NCBI GenBank assembly: GCA_004014935.1
Contig: CP025323.1
Location: forward strand, 1,612,001 to 1,676,000
Direction: 5' to 3'
DNA length: 64,000 nucleotides
Source: Saccharomycopsis malanga
Taxonomy: Eukaryota > Ascomycota > Saccharomycetes > Ascoideales > Saccharomycopsidaceae
Made by a program: the position numbers and the translations under genes. This document shows, piece after piece, positions 1-9,152 of this stretch. The notes beneath the pieces were generated by a model. It searched no databases and was not told the origin of the DNA. It worked only from the letters and a program-made list of their open reading frames with translations. Position 1 is the stretch's first letter. Each line of letters starts with the position of its first letter.

Positions 1-234
1 AATATTTTCCAACTAGTAAAATATTATATATGAATACAACCGAAAACAAAAAGTGTAAATCACAAACAATGTCGATTTTAGCAAAGCTATGAAGAAAAGC
101 AAGAACGAACAAAACTATAGCACAGAAAGTTGATGGCAGAACCATTGATAAAAGGGATTATTTAAAAAGCTTTTAGGAAAGAAATAAAATTGGGAGCAGA
201 AGAAGGAAAAACGAGGGATTTTGGGGAATGCTGA

Positions 235-1428
235 TTATTGAAAATGGTTGCGAGAATCGTACAACTTGGTAAAGTAAGACGAATAGCTTTCCAACATGCT
301 ATTATAAGTAGTGTCAGGATCAGTGCACATGCCACCACCAGAAGGACCAATGTGAGGACAATGGACAGAAGGCCGGAAAGGCAACATGACTTGATGGATG
401 TTTCTACAAAAGATGGTGTCTCTTCCACCTTCATAAGCAGCGCCAATTCTGACGTCTTCCATCAAAAACTTGTAGCAGGCGTTGTAATTGTCGTACTGTT
501 TGTTTTCGCCAGTACAGTATTGTGTATGGACAGTACAAATGGAGTCAACAGCAAGCTGTTTGTATACAAGAGTGTTATTTTTGGTAGGGAACTTTTGATG
601 GAGAGCCTCAAGGACCAAACCGTTGGTGATTTCGTACGCCCAGTCAAAGTTTCTGAATACAGCATCATATTCATCGATTTGGATGGTTCCATCATCGTTG
701 AATACAAGATAATACCACATGTCAATTTGAATAGGAATGTGGAAATCAATGGCTTTGATATAATAATCAAGAATGGCAGAAACAACTGCAACATGATTGT
801 CATAAACAAAATTCACCAATGTGTAATTCTTAGGAACACCGTTCATTCTAAACTTGACATCATAGACATCTGAAAAGAGACCAAAAATATATTCTGTGTT
901 CAATTCAACACCGGTGAAATCTCTAGTAAGAGAAACTCTTCCCAATGAGTTTTCAGTGAAATATGTGGAATTGATTTTAAGAGCTTCAACACTATCATTT
1001 GGATTAAGAAATGCTGTCCAGAAACTATTCAAAAAATCATAAACAACTTTTTTCTCCTTCTGAAAAGCTGGGTCTTTGCAAGTTATAGAAGCCTCTTCTG
1101 GCTTAACAGGTTTCTTTGGTGGGGGGAAATTAGGTGGCCCCGGAGGGAAACTAGGTGGAGGCCCTGCTGGGAAATTAGGTGGCCCCGGAGGGAAATTAGG
1201 TGGAGGTCCTGGAGGGAAATTAGGTGCAGGTCCTGGATGACCAAATCCACGAGCAGCTGGTGTTTCAGAAGTTGGTTTAGGAGCAAGCGTTGCTGTATAA
1301 TTCAAACTAGTTGTACTGGAACCACTTCCGTTGGTACCAACTGCTCTTTCTACCAACTCACTCTCTAGAGGAACACAGTTTCCAACAGCCAATAAAGCTG
1401 CGGCCAAAAAGTTAACTGACCACCTCAT
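235..1428 (-). CDS. Secreted protein with Pro/Gly-rich linker, function unknown
   Basis: The ATG-started frame encodes 397 aa. Residues 1-19 (MRWSVNFLAAALLAVGNCV) read as a signal peptide. A Ser/Thr/Pro region follows, and at about residues 62-108 there is a low-complexity linker made of repeated FPPGPP/NFPPGPP units. The C-terminal ~280 residues look globular, with several Asn-x-Ser/Thr sequons, about seven cysteines that could form disulfides, and a stretch (FLNSFWTAFLNPND...TEYIFGLFSDVYDVKF) that resembles the small alpha+beta NTF2-like secreted domains of fungi. That fold is only an impression. No GPI signal is seen at the C-terminus. It is most likely extracellular or wall-associated. 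No catalytic motif was recognised, so no function is assigned. Confidence 0.75.
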   Translation of the reverse strand: MRWSVNFLAAALLAVGNCVPLESELVERAVGTNGSGSSTTSLNYTATLAPKPTSETPAARGFGHPGPAPNFPPGPPPNFPPGPPNFPAGPPPSFPPGPPNFPPPKKPVKPEEASITCKDPAFQKEKKVVYDFLNSFWTAFLNPNDSVEALKINSTYFTENSLGRVSLTRDFTGVELNTEYIFGLFSDVYDVKFRMNGVPKNYTLVNFVYDNHVAVVSAILDYYIKAIDFHIPIQIDMWYYLVFNDDGTIQIDEYDAVFRNFDWAYEITNGLVLEALHQKFPTKNNTLVYKQLAVDSICTVHTQYCTGENKQYDNYNACYKFLMEDVRIGAAYEGGRDTIFCRNIHQVMLPFRPSVHCPHIGPSGGGMCTDPDTTYNSMLESYSSYFTKLYDSRNHFQ

Positions 1429-3244
1429 ATCTAATGTATAAAAACGTCAATGTGTATTGAAAAAAAAATGTGACAAAATCTAAAATCATACATAGGACAT
1501 GTCCAATAATATATAGTAGCGCCAGACAGCAAATAATCAAACCAAATCTTACCGAGTCTTTGTTGAGTAGACGCTGAAAATGGACAATCTTCAATTAGTA
1601 TCATATAGCAGTCTCTACAGAGATCTTGTTTTGGTCCGCGGCGTCTTTAGATTGCAGTAGCCCCGCAGAAATTCTGCTGTTTCAACTGCATTGGGAATCC
1701 CATAATGCTTTGTTTTCTGCATCTTGTTATCTTTAGCTCCTCCAAAACACGCATTGAGTGTCCCATGAATTACTATATCCGGCCGCAAAGTGTGCGTACC
1801 AGTTCGCACCAATACGCAAAATGGGCTGTGCATGATACATGCAGCCGCCGCCAAATGCAGTGCATTGCATTGCAACGCAGCGCATGCATTACAGTACAAT
1901 TCAGAGCAGTTGACATTGACCCATTTCTTATTCAACAAGAGTATTTTTGTGAATAACCGAACAATAATGTTGTTCTGGCGAGAAAAATCAAGGTTTAAGG
2001 AGGTTTGTGTAAAGAGAATTTGATTAGGTTAGATTGTCAAGAAACTCCGGACTGGACAACTGGATGTACATATTTTTTATGACATTATGCGTTGGTGTTG
2101 ACGCAGTCTATCTGCAAGTTTATTGTATGAGAATAACTAGTGCTGCTGCAACTTGAGATATAAACAATACTGCAATAAACGGCTAGTATGTCCATATTGC
2201 TTTGTCTATATGTTTTTCAACGCTACAATGTGAACATTCTCAACACAATTGTTTTCGAATAGCCAGTAGTACCCTGCAAAAAAAAACAAAAAAAAAACCG
2301 AGCAATGTCGCCCTGCCGACACTCACATATACCCCATGACGCACAGGTATGCATGGTGATGCATGACCATGCAGAGCACACCCCGTTTTTGAAAGGAATT
2401 CAAATTTGTTTATAGTGGGAGATTAGCGTCTTGTATAGAATGAAGGGGACGAAAGTTTGTAATCCAAAAGGTTGTGCAAGGATTTGCAAGTTGGAGAGAG
2501 TTTTTTTTTCTTTTCAATTGGACACATATTGTTGATTTTGGGTTGGAAAACCTGGCTGTCAAATTGTTCCAGGAATAGAATTGATGGGGTTTAATTAGCT
2601 ATTAATTAGAGAGAACACTCAACTGTAATTTAATTTATTTAATTTTATTTTATTTTTCTCGTTAGGGTTTGCATCTGGTTGTTTTTTCCTGGCCATGTGT
2701 AGAAACAGTGGCATTTTTGCAATTTCACAGAGGTTGGCAGTAATTCGTAATTCCCAGCGTAGGAAGCTAGCACTGTGTCTTAGAATATATCTGGCCTGAG
2801 CTCAGACAGTACAGTATTTGCCTTTTAGGGCCGTAGATGCTGTTCGACTCTGCTAGTCGTTCACGTAGGGACACTATATAGATTTGGGCGGTGGCAAGCC
2901 AACTTGGAATCTTGGTAAACCAGATATGAGACATTGGAGATGCGAGCTATAGTATTACCATTGCAAATCGACTATAAAGACAGGCGTCACGGCATTGCAA
3001 GCCAATTGTAGATGTTGCAAATCAGATTGTTTTATAAAGCGTGTTCCGAAACATTGTGTGTAATCTTCAATCATAACGGTATGCCTTACAATTGTAAATC
3101 CGACAATGATTCGGCTAACATGTTTGATTAAAATGTTGTCCATGCTGATTTTACGGTGCACCTACGGTTTTAAATATGTGACATCGAGTTTTATACCATT
3201 TTGAGCCTCATTGTTGCTGGAAATTACATAGATTGGCCGTGTTT
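1429..3244. other. Long intergenic region without recognisable gene
   Basis: This is about 1.8 kb of non-coding DNA upstream of the secreted-protein gene. Open frames here are short (under 110 codons), overlap on both strands and have no protein-like composition. Local features are a GCAT/TGCA-rich stretch near 1840-1900 and homopolymer A runs near 2279-2300. I see no RNA gene. Confidence 0.5.
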
Positions 3245-3764
3245 TATGAGAAGAGAAAGAGATTGGATAATACGCTGGACTCCCAAGACGAACGCTTTTT
3301 ACGATAATGAACAGGCAAATGTAACTGTCTACACAAGAAAAACCAATCGTTGTTAGTAAAAACAACCTTTTAACATAATCTTATCTATAATATAATTGAA
3401 ATTATCTAAATATCCAACCAATATAAGCAAAAACCAATAACCAATCGTTATAAGTAAAAACATCTTTTTGACCTAATCTTAGTACTTCTGGAACTAATTT
3501 TATTAATATCATAATTAGATGTAATTATCTAAATATCCAACCATTATAAGCAAAAACTTTCTGACATAATCTTATCTATATCATAATTAAATGCAATCAT
3601 CTAAATAACCAACCATTATAAGTAAAAACAATCCCCCAATAATATTTGGATATTTGAACATTTACAGTGCTCGCTTTCAACCAATTGGGTGAGAATATAT
3701 TGGGTTTTACGTATATACGCAACCGATCTGTACTGGGCTCGCAATATAAAATATTATTATTATC
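3245..3764 (+). mobile_element. SINE copy a, decayed and split by a minisatellite
   Basis: The left part (3245-3337) matches the SINE module and body: GAGAAGAGAAAGAGATTGG, then TCCCAAGACGAACGC, then GCAAATGTAACTGTCTACAC. The right part (about 3671-3764) resumes the same consensus (CTTTCAACCAATTGGGTGAGA, then TGTACTGGGCTCGCAATATA) and ends in (ATT)n. Between the halves lies an AT-rich tandem array. The A-box head is missing and the copy is divergent. Confidence 0.7.
3345..3660. repeat. AT-rich tandem array inside SINE copy a
   Basis: Roughly three imperfect units of 90-110 bp share the words AACCAATCGTTRTAAGTAAAAAC, ATAATCTTATCTATA and TTATCTAAATATCCAACCA. The array sits exactly where the SINE body is interrupted. 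Confidence 0.6.
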
Positions 3765-4715
3765 ACATAAATTTATTCTTCAAGCACACACGCTCCACAG
3801 ATTATTATGAATTCTAATAATAATATTTTCGGAAAATCTTTGCAAAAAGACAAAACTAGTCGGTCAGGACTTTACCGAGTCTTCTAATTCCACTTCAAGA
3901 CGTAAAATAAAATCGCCTGATTATGACAGAAAGACATCCTCAAGACAGTGCTATGGCTGTTGCATGGCAATGGTAACCTGCAAAGATTTACGAGTTTCCA
4001 TCTTAAAGATGCTTTAGCATGGTACTGCCTTCAAATAATGAAACATTGGCGGCAACAATGATGATCTGCATTTTACCAACCAATAAAATACCGTCTGCGA
4101 AATTTACCATACAAAACCTATACAGTCATACTTGGGATCAGCAGCATCTGACAAACTTTTCCAGATCTCTTCGAGACATCAGGTAATCCCCAACAACCAC
4201 CGGCTACATATTAATGTCTTTGAACGTGGGGACCAATCTCTTGGCAATGGGTCCAACTGTTTTTCGGTTTATTGAGTTTCGGAATCCCTGATTCAAGCAA
4301 CGCGGCTATATTCAATGGCCATTATGGTTTAATTGTCAATTACGAGTGTTTTGCAACACGAAAAACATGAAAAACCAAGACACTGACCATTCCTTTTTAA
4401 CAGGTTTAACAGAAAACCTACAGTGGCAAGAGATAAGAGTTTATTAAAACTTGAAGTCTTTGAAATATCAAGTGAACCATCTTTAATCAACATGGAAAGG
4501 AAACATTACAAGCCCTCGCCAGGATTAATTCAACCCAGCTGGCTAATTTGGAACGGTTATGACCACTGTGCCTTTGAGGGCAAAATTTGCTTGGATCGAG
4601 TCTTGTGCAGTGGTTCCAAGTATTATTGACCATTATTCCGCAAGAGGTTGTTCCAAGTATTATTCTGAAAATGGCGCCTATTGTGTGTCCAAACTAAAGG
4701 AAAAGTAGGAGTATT
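3765..4715. other. Intergenic region, no gene recognised
   Basis: About 950 bp without a convincing open frame. A short stretch near 3950-4040 could be a very old coding relic, but it is too weak to name. Nothing else was supported. Confidence 0.4.
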
Positions 4716-4930
4716 GGACCACTGGGCCGTATGGAAGAGAAAAACAAGACCGAACAGGAACACGGGTTTGATTCCTATCAAGACACGTCTACTCGCTGCT
4801 TTTTACGATACTGAACGTGATTCCACAGGCAAGTGCAACTGTCTTAAACATAGCGCGTATGCGAAACTGATATATACTGGAAATATACAGTACTCTTACA
4901 TTTCGGCTCGAAATATATGATATTATTAAA
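4716..4930 (+). mobile_element. SINE copy b
   Basis: The head reads GGACCACTGGGCCGTATGG. A short deletion removes part of the A box. The copy keeps the module (AAGAGAAAAACAAGACC), a B-box segment (ACGGGTTTGATTCC), the body (TTTTTACGATACTGAACGTG; CACAGGCAAGTGCAACTGTC), the GCGCGTATGCGAAACTGATAT block, and the 3' end GGCTCGAAATATATGATATTATT. A 7-bp AAACTAA occurs in both flanks and could be a weak target-site duplication. Confidence 0.75.
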
Positions 4931-5308
4931 TAAAACTAATTTCCAAGATTGCCTTAGACTTGTTTGCACAATTTGCGGTACAATAGTTATTTGAAAACGA
5001 CAAAACCCATATTGCTCTCCAAACTACTGCTACACTATATCATTCTCCACTTGAATCATATGTCATTCTCCATTTAAATCATTCATCATTACCACTGCCA
5101 CCACCATCTTAATACCTTACAGTCCATGCATCATCATGTACCATCATGCACCACTCACACCTCTTACCCGGGCCTTTTGAATATTCATAGATGCAGCACT
5201 TTTTCAGTGCCAATGACCAGTTGAGGAGGGAATAACACTTGAAAAACTGGTTAATGGCAATTTGCGGTTTGAAGCTGGTTGAGTTGGTTTAAAAATTGGC
5301 AATACGAA

Positions 5309-7351
5309 ATGGCGAAAAGAGGAGCGCTCAGTCAAATTAACAAGGACAATGTGTTTGATAGCGATCCTGAATCGGAGGGCGAAAGTGCCCATAAGGCCAA
5401 AGTTGCCTCAGCATCAACATTAGCAGGCAGGCGGATTATTAAACCAAAGTCTAAGAGGGTTGGTGCTGGCAGTGGCGCTTCGCTTTATCCCAAGCTCAAA
5501 TTTGGCGGCTCACAGGAGCCTGCTAGTTTGTTGAATAAAGACGGAGATGCTGCGAAAACCAATCCTTTTGCCCTGCTAACATCATCTAATAAAGAGAATG
5601 GGGCTCTCACAGCGAGCAAATCGCTTTACCCCAGTCTTTCCAACAGCGTAGACGACCCTGCCTCGATTGCTTCTGAGATCAAGGCGCTCAACGACAATTT
5701 TGTCGCCGCGTTGACTCTCAGCAGCAAACAGGCACCATTGGGCGATTACACCGACTATTGTGAAAAGTATATCAACTACTTTAAGCAAATAAGAGAAAGA
5801 AGAGTAGCCAGTGGTAGTCTTTTGGGTAGTTCTGCTGTAACTGTAGAAAATAAGAAGGAACTTTCTGCTGCTCCGCAGAAAACAATTAGCACTGTAAAAG
5901 CAGACTCTGATGATGATGGCGATGATCACAAGGTGGAAATAAAAGGCCCTCTGTTTACTATAAACAAAAAGGTCTCTGATTCTACCTTTTCGTTTGGAAA
6001 AACCAGCACAAAACCTGTAGAACCGCCAAAAGGGCCTGTATTTACTTTCAATGCCACTGGTAAAAAACCAAATACCGCTTTTACTTGGGGTAAAAAACAG
6101 ACATTGTCGAATGAAGACAATAATGGTAAAAAAGAGCAAGTTGGTCAGAATGATTCAACTCCTGGATTTGCTTTTGGTAAAACTGCAGAAAATAAGAAAG
6201 ATTCAACTCCTGGATTTGCTTTTGGTAAAACTACAGAAACTAAGAATGATCTGGTTGATTCTGTCTCAAAGTCTACTAAAAAAGATTCAACTTCTGTGTT
6301 TAGTTTTGGTAAAAATACTGTAGAAACCACTAAACCAGATTTGGATTTCAAACCAAACTCCGAGAAACCAGCTGAAAACACTGCTTTTTCGTTTGGTTCC
6401 AACAAGCCAGCTTTTTCATTCCAGAAGAATGATAATGATACCAAAACGGACGGCGATAAACAACAAACGCCATCTTTGTTTGGTTCTACTAACGGAGCTT
6501 TCAACTTTGCCAAATCTAGTGAAAAAACTGATGAATCCACTGCTAAACCATCTAGTACCGGTTTTTCTTTTGGAGCTGCTTCTAATACTGATAAGCCTAA
6601 ACCATTTAGTTTTGGTGCAAAGCCAAATGATGAATCCACTACTAAACCATTTAGTTTTGGCAAAAATGATGAATCCACTACTAAACCGTTTAGTTTTGGT
6701 AACAAACCTGAAGAAAAAACAGAAAAACCCACTTTCAACTTTGGTGCTTCAAAAAATGAAACTTCCTCGCCACTCTTTGCTAACAAAGACACCTCCTCCA
6801 AGCCAGTATTCAATTTTGGTGCAAGCAGTGCCACCGAAAAGCCCCTGTTTAGTTTTGGTAACAGTTCTGAAAAACCAACATTCAACTTTGGAGCCTCGTC
6901 TAGTTTTTCTTTCAATAGCACAGCCAAGCCAGAAGTCAAAAAAGAAAAAGAAGAAAGCACATCAGCTCAGAACGAATCTACAGAGACTCCTTCCGAAAGT
7001 GCAGCTCCAAGTGACGAAGTATTGGCTGGCGAAGAAAATGAAAACGTCAAGTTCAACAAAAAGTCCAAATTGTTGCTTTTCAACGGTACTGAATATGAAA
7101 CCAAAGGCCTTGGCTTTTTAAAAGTCTTGGAAAATAAAGACAACAAGAAGCGTAGATTGGTGTTGAGATCTGAAGGTTCCCAGCGAGTCGTATTCAACCA
7201 GTATGTGCTTAAAAACCACACATACACCAAGGTTGGCAAAAACGCAGTCCAGGTGCCTGTGTTGGAGGGCGAGACCATGAAAATGTACTTGCTTAGAGTT
7301 AAGGACATTGATGAGTTGTTGACTGTGCTCAATGAGTCTGCACAAACCTAA
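5309..7351 (+). CDS. NUP2: Nup2-type FG nucleoporin with Ran-binding domain
   Basis: The product is about 680 aa from the first ATG (MAKRGALSQINKDNVFDSD), the typical Nup2/Nup50 N-terminus that binds importin alpha. Upstream in-frame codons have no ATG. The middle (about residues 200-530) carries many FSFG, FNFG and FAFG repeats in Lys/Thr/Ser-rich spacers, as in FxFG nucleoporins. The C-terminal ~110 residues match a RanBP1-like domain (YETKGLGFLKVLENKDNKKR, then RLVLRSEG and VFNQYVL). Length is close to S. cerevisiae Nup2 (720 aa). In that family the protein sits mobile on the nuclear basket, helps return Srp1-Kap60 to the cytoplasm, and touches Ran-GTP and chromatin. A FAFGKT-containing stretch is nearly duplicated near 6155-6235. 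Confidence is high. Confidence 0.93.
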   Translation: MAKRGALSQINKDNVFDSDPESEGESAHKAKVASASTLAGRRIIKPKSKRVGAGSGASLYPKLKFGGSQEPASLLNKDGDAAKTNPFALLTSSNKENGALTASKSLYPSLSNSVDDPASIASEIKALNDNFVAALTLSSKQAPLGDYTDYCEKYINYFKQIRERRVASGSLLGSSAVTVENKKELSAAPQKTISTVKADSDDDGDDHKVEIKGPLFTINKKVSDSTFSFGKTSTKPVEPPKGPVFTFNATGKKPNTAFTWGKKQTLSNEDNNGKKEQVGQNDSTPGFAFGKTAENKKDSTPGFAFGKTTETKNDLVDSVSKSTKKDSTSVFSFGKNTVETTKPDLDFKPNSEKPAENTAFSFGSNKPAFSFQKNDNDTKTDGDKQQTPSLFGSTNGAFNFAKSSEKTDESTAKPSSTGFSFGAASNTDKPKPFSFGAKPNDESTTKPFSFGKNDESTTKPFSFGNKPEEKTEKPTFNFGASKNETSSPLFANKDTSSKPVFNFGASSATEKPLFSFGNSSEKPTFNFGASSSFSFNSTAKPEVKKEKEESTSAQNESTETPSESAAPSDEVLAGEENENVKFNKKSKLLLFNGTEYETKGLGFLKVLENKDNKKRRLVLRSEGSQRVVFNQYVLKNHTYTKVGKNAVQVPVLEGETMKMYLLRVKDIDELLTVLNESAQT

Positions 7352-7504
7352 TTGTATATGTAATTTTATTCTCTATGGCCATACGGCTTAATATAATTTA
7401 GCCTTTTCTAAACAACAAATCTAGTATTTTTATCATTCAGTATAATGCTATAGAATAGTTGTACAAGATGAATGAAATAGCTCAGGTTAGTGACTAGACA
7501 GTGT

Positions 7505-7582
7505 TTTCCTGTGGCTCAACTGGTTAGGTTATATGCACTGGGCCTCTCATTTATGAGCAAGAGTTCGAATCTTGGCATGGTT
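7505..7582 (+). other. tRNA-like Pol III element (degenerate)
   Basis: An A-box-like TGGCTCAACTGGTTAG (7512 on) and a B-box-like AGTTCGAATCT with a perfect 5-bp T stem (CAAGA/TCTTG) are correctly spaced and followed by a T6 terminator. The acceptor strands (TTTCCTG and GCATGGT) do not pair and the D stem is poor. It is therefore a tRNA pseudogene or SINE-head relative, not a working tRNA. Confidence 0.4.
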
Positions 7583-8181
7583 TTTTAAAAAACATTTTGG
7601 TGAAATATTATTGTAATTTAAGTCTTTATAGAGCTGTAAATTTAGAATTGGCGACACTTATACACTTTATGTCATTATGCAGCTGTCTTTCTTTTTTATA
7701 GAATAGTCAAAGGTGTTATTTCCTGGTTCTGTTGTCAACAGATGTGACTTTGTAGCCCTATCATTTTCTAGGTGTGAATATCCATTTAGACATGTTAAAT
7801 CAACTGTAGTTTTGAACCGTTTCGATAAATGCAGAAATTACTATTCCTCCGGCTAAGAATGGGTGAAACCGTTTCAGTTGAATAAAGAAGTGGTTTTCGT
7901 ATTATATGTAATGCAGTATAATGAGGGAACCCTAGCCAACTGTGTGTTTTACAAACTCAGTGAATAACACAAGAGATTACAGTATATGTAAGGATTATTT
8001 AATTCTGTAATGCCTGTAAGGGGTATCCATTTTGACAACTCACAGGCAACAATCCATGGCTCAATGGTTATGATCTGAGCCAAAGGATGCTGGAAATTCA
8101 AAAAGCGGTGTACGAGGTGATGGATATATTTGTTCTTTTATGAAAGTACTGAGCAAAAGGGTATAATCTACTAAATTCTCA

Positions 8182-8212
8182 AGCCGCTGGGCCGTATGGC
8201 TCAGTATACGAT
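8182..8212 (+). mobile_element. SINE head fragment c1
   Basis: AAGCCGCTGGGCCGTATGG followed by CTCAGT matches the SINE 5' head with the A box, then stops abruptly at AT-rich DNA. Confidence 0.6.
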
Positions 8213-8615
8213 AATGAGATAATTTATCATAAATATATCATCTATACTCAAAATGGTTAATATTTTGTTTGAATGAGAATCTACAGTTAATAAACCATTT
8301 TCATATTTATATTTAGAAGAATAAGAAATATGATCATCTGACTGTAATTTATCCAATATTCGAGTCAAGATTCTAATATCTGTATTATGTGATGTTAGTT
8401 TAATAGTTTCAAGTTTTAAATTTCCATTTATATTTCCAACTTGAAAACTAGTTTTTATATATGACTTTACTAATAATAAAAATTGTATATTAGATATAAG
8501 ACCATTCATTTTACTGTTTGGAATTTAAATGATATTGAAGAATATTGTTCATGCAGTCTTATTGATCTACTAGGTTGATAATTAGGGATTACATTATCCA
8601 AACAAAGTTTGTATC

Positions 8616-8830
8616 AAGACCACTGGGCCATTTGGCTCAGTGGTTCATTAAGATTATTTATATAATTATTAATTCATAATATTTAGGAATTAAATGTAAT
8701 CTATTATTTTTAAAAGATCTCAAAGGATTATTCTCAAAATATTGAATTAATTTAAATATCTTCTTATTTGTAACATATCATTTAAATGATTGATGCTGAT
8801 ATGTACTGGGCTCGAAATATAAGATATTAA
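8616..8830 (+). mobile_element. SINE copy c2, middle replaced
   Basis: The head CACTGGGCCATTTGGCTCAG (8621-8640) and the tail GATATGTACTGGGCTCGAAA plus TATAAGATATTAA (8797-8830) are well conserved. The ~150 bp between them is AT-rich and does not match the SINE body. Confidence 0.65.
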
Positions 8831-9152
8831 CACATTTCAGACGGTGAATATAAGTCCCACATTGAATGCGTTATACTAGTAAAACTTAAAAATTCAAATC
8901 AATATCAACAATTTATCATCAATATCAACAACCACAGTATACACCACCGGTATATACAAGATAAGATCATTATGGTAATCATACTATTACCAATCACCAA
9001 CTCACCCTATCACCCCGACCCATCTGCATGAGCATGCATGGAGTGTCTCAGGTTGAAAAATCTTTTTGACCATCACAATTAGCAATATAAACAACATTAA
9101 TTGCTATAAAAGCGGGATAGACACTGTTTTTGATTGATTAAACCGAGTAGAA

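Larger units (their letters stand above)
7583..9152. other. Intergenic region with SINE fragments and a very AT-rich segment
   Basis: SINE pieces lie at 8182-8212 and 8616-8830. Between and inside them is DNA of unusually low GC, roughly 25%. The minus strand at 8201-8509 has an ATG-started 102-codon frame (begins MNGLISNIQFLLLVKSYIKT) with a protein-like look but no family I recognise. Its composition is unlike neighbouring genes, so a transferred or organelle-derived fragment is possible. Near 9105 TATAAAAG is a plausible AMD1 TATA element. Confidence 0.4.

Noticed and set aside
1615-2023. Overlapping 77-107 codon frames on both strands
   Set aside because: Cys/His-rich nonsense-like composition, mutual overlap, no family resemblance; judged non-coding.
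3880-4160. Short stretch with a faint gag-like look
   Set aside because: Too short and degraded to tell from chance; no second domain of such an element nearby, so no fossil is called.
5279-5308. N-terminal extension of NUP2
   Set aside because: The extension begins with TTG; the ATG at 5309 gives the family N-terminus. The same reasoning moved the starts of CAT2, the yapsin and the tail-anchored protein.
6145-6960. 271-codon minus-strand frame
   Set aside because: It is the antisense shadow of the NUP2 FG repeats.
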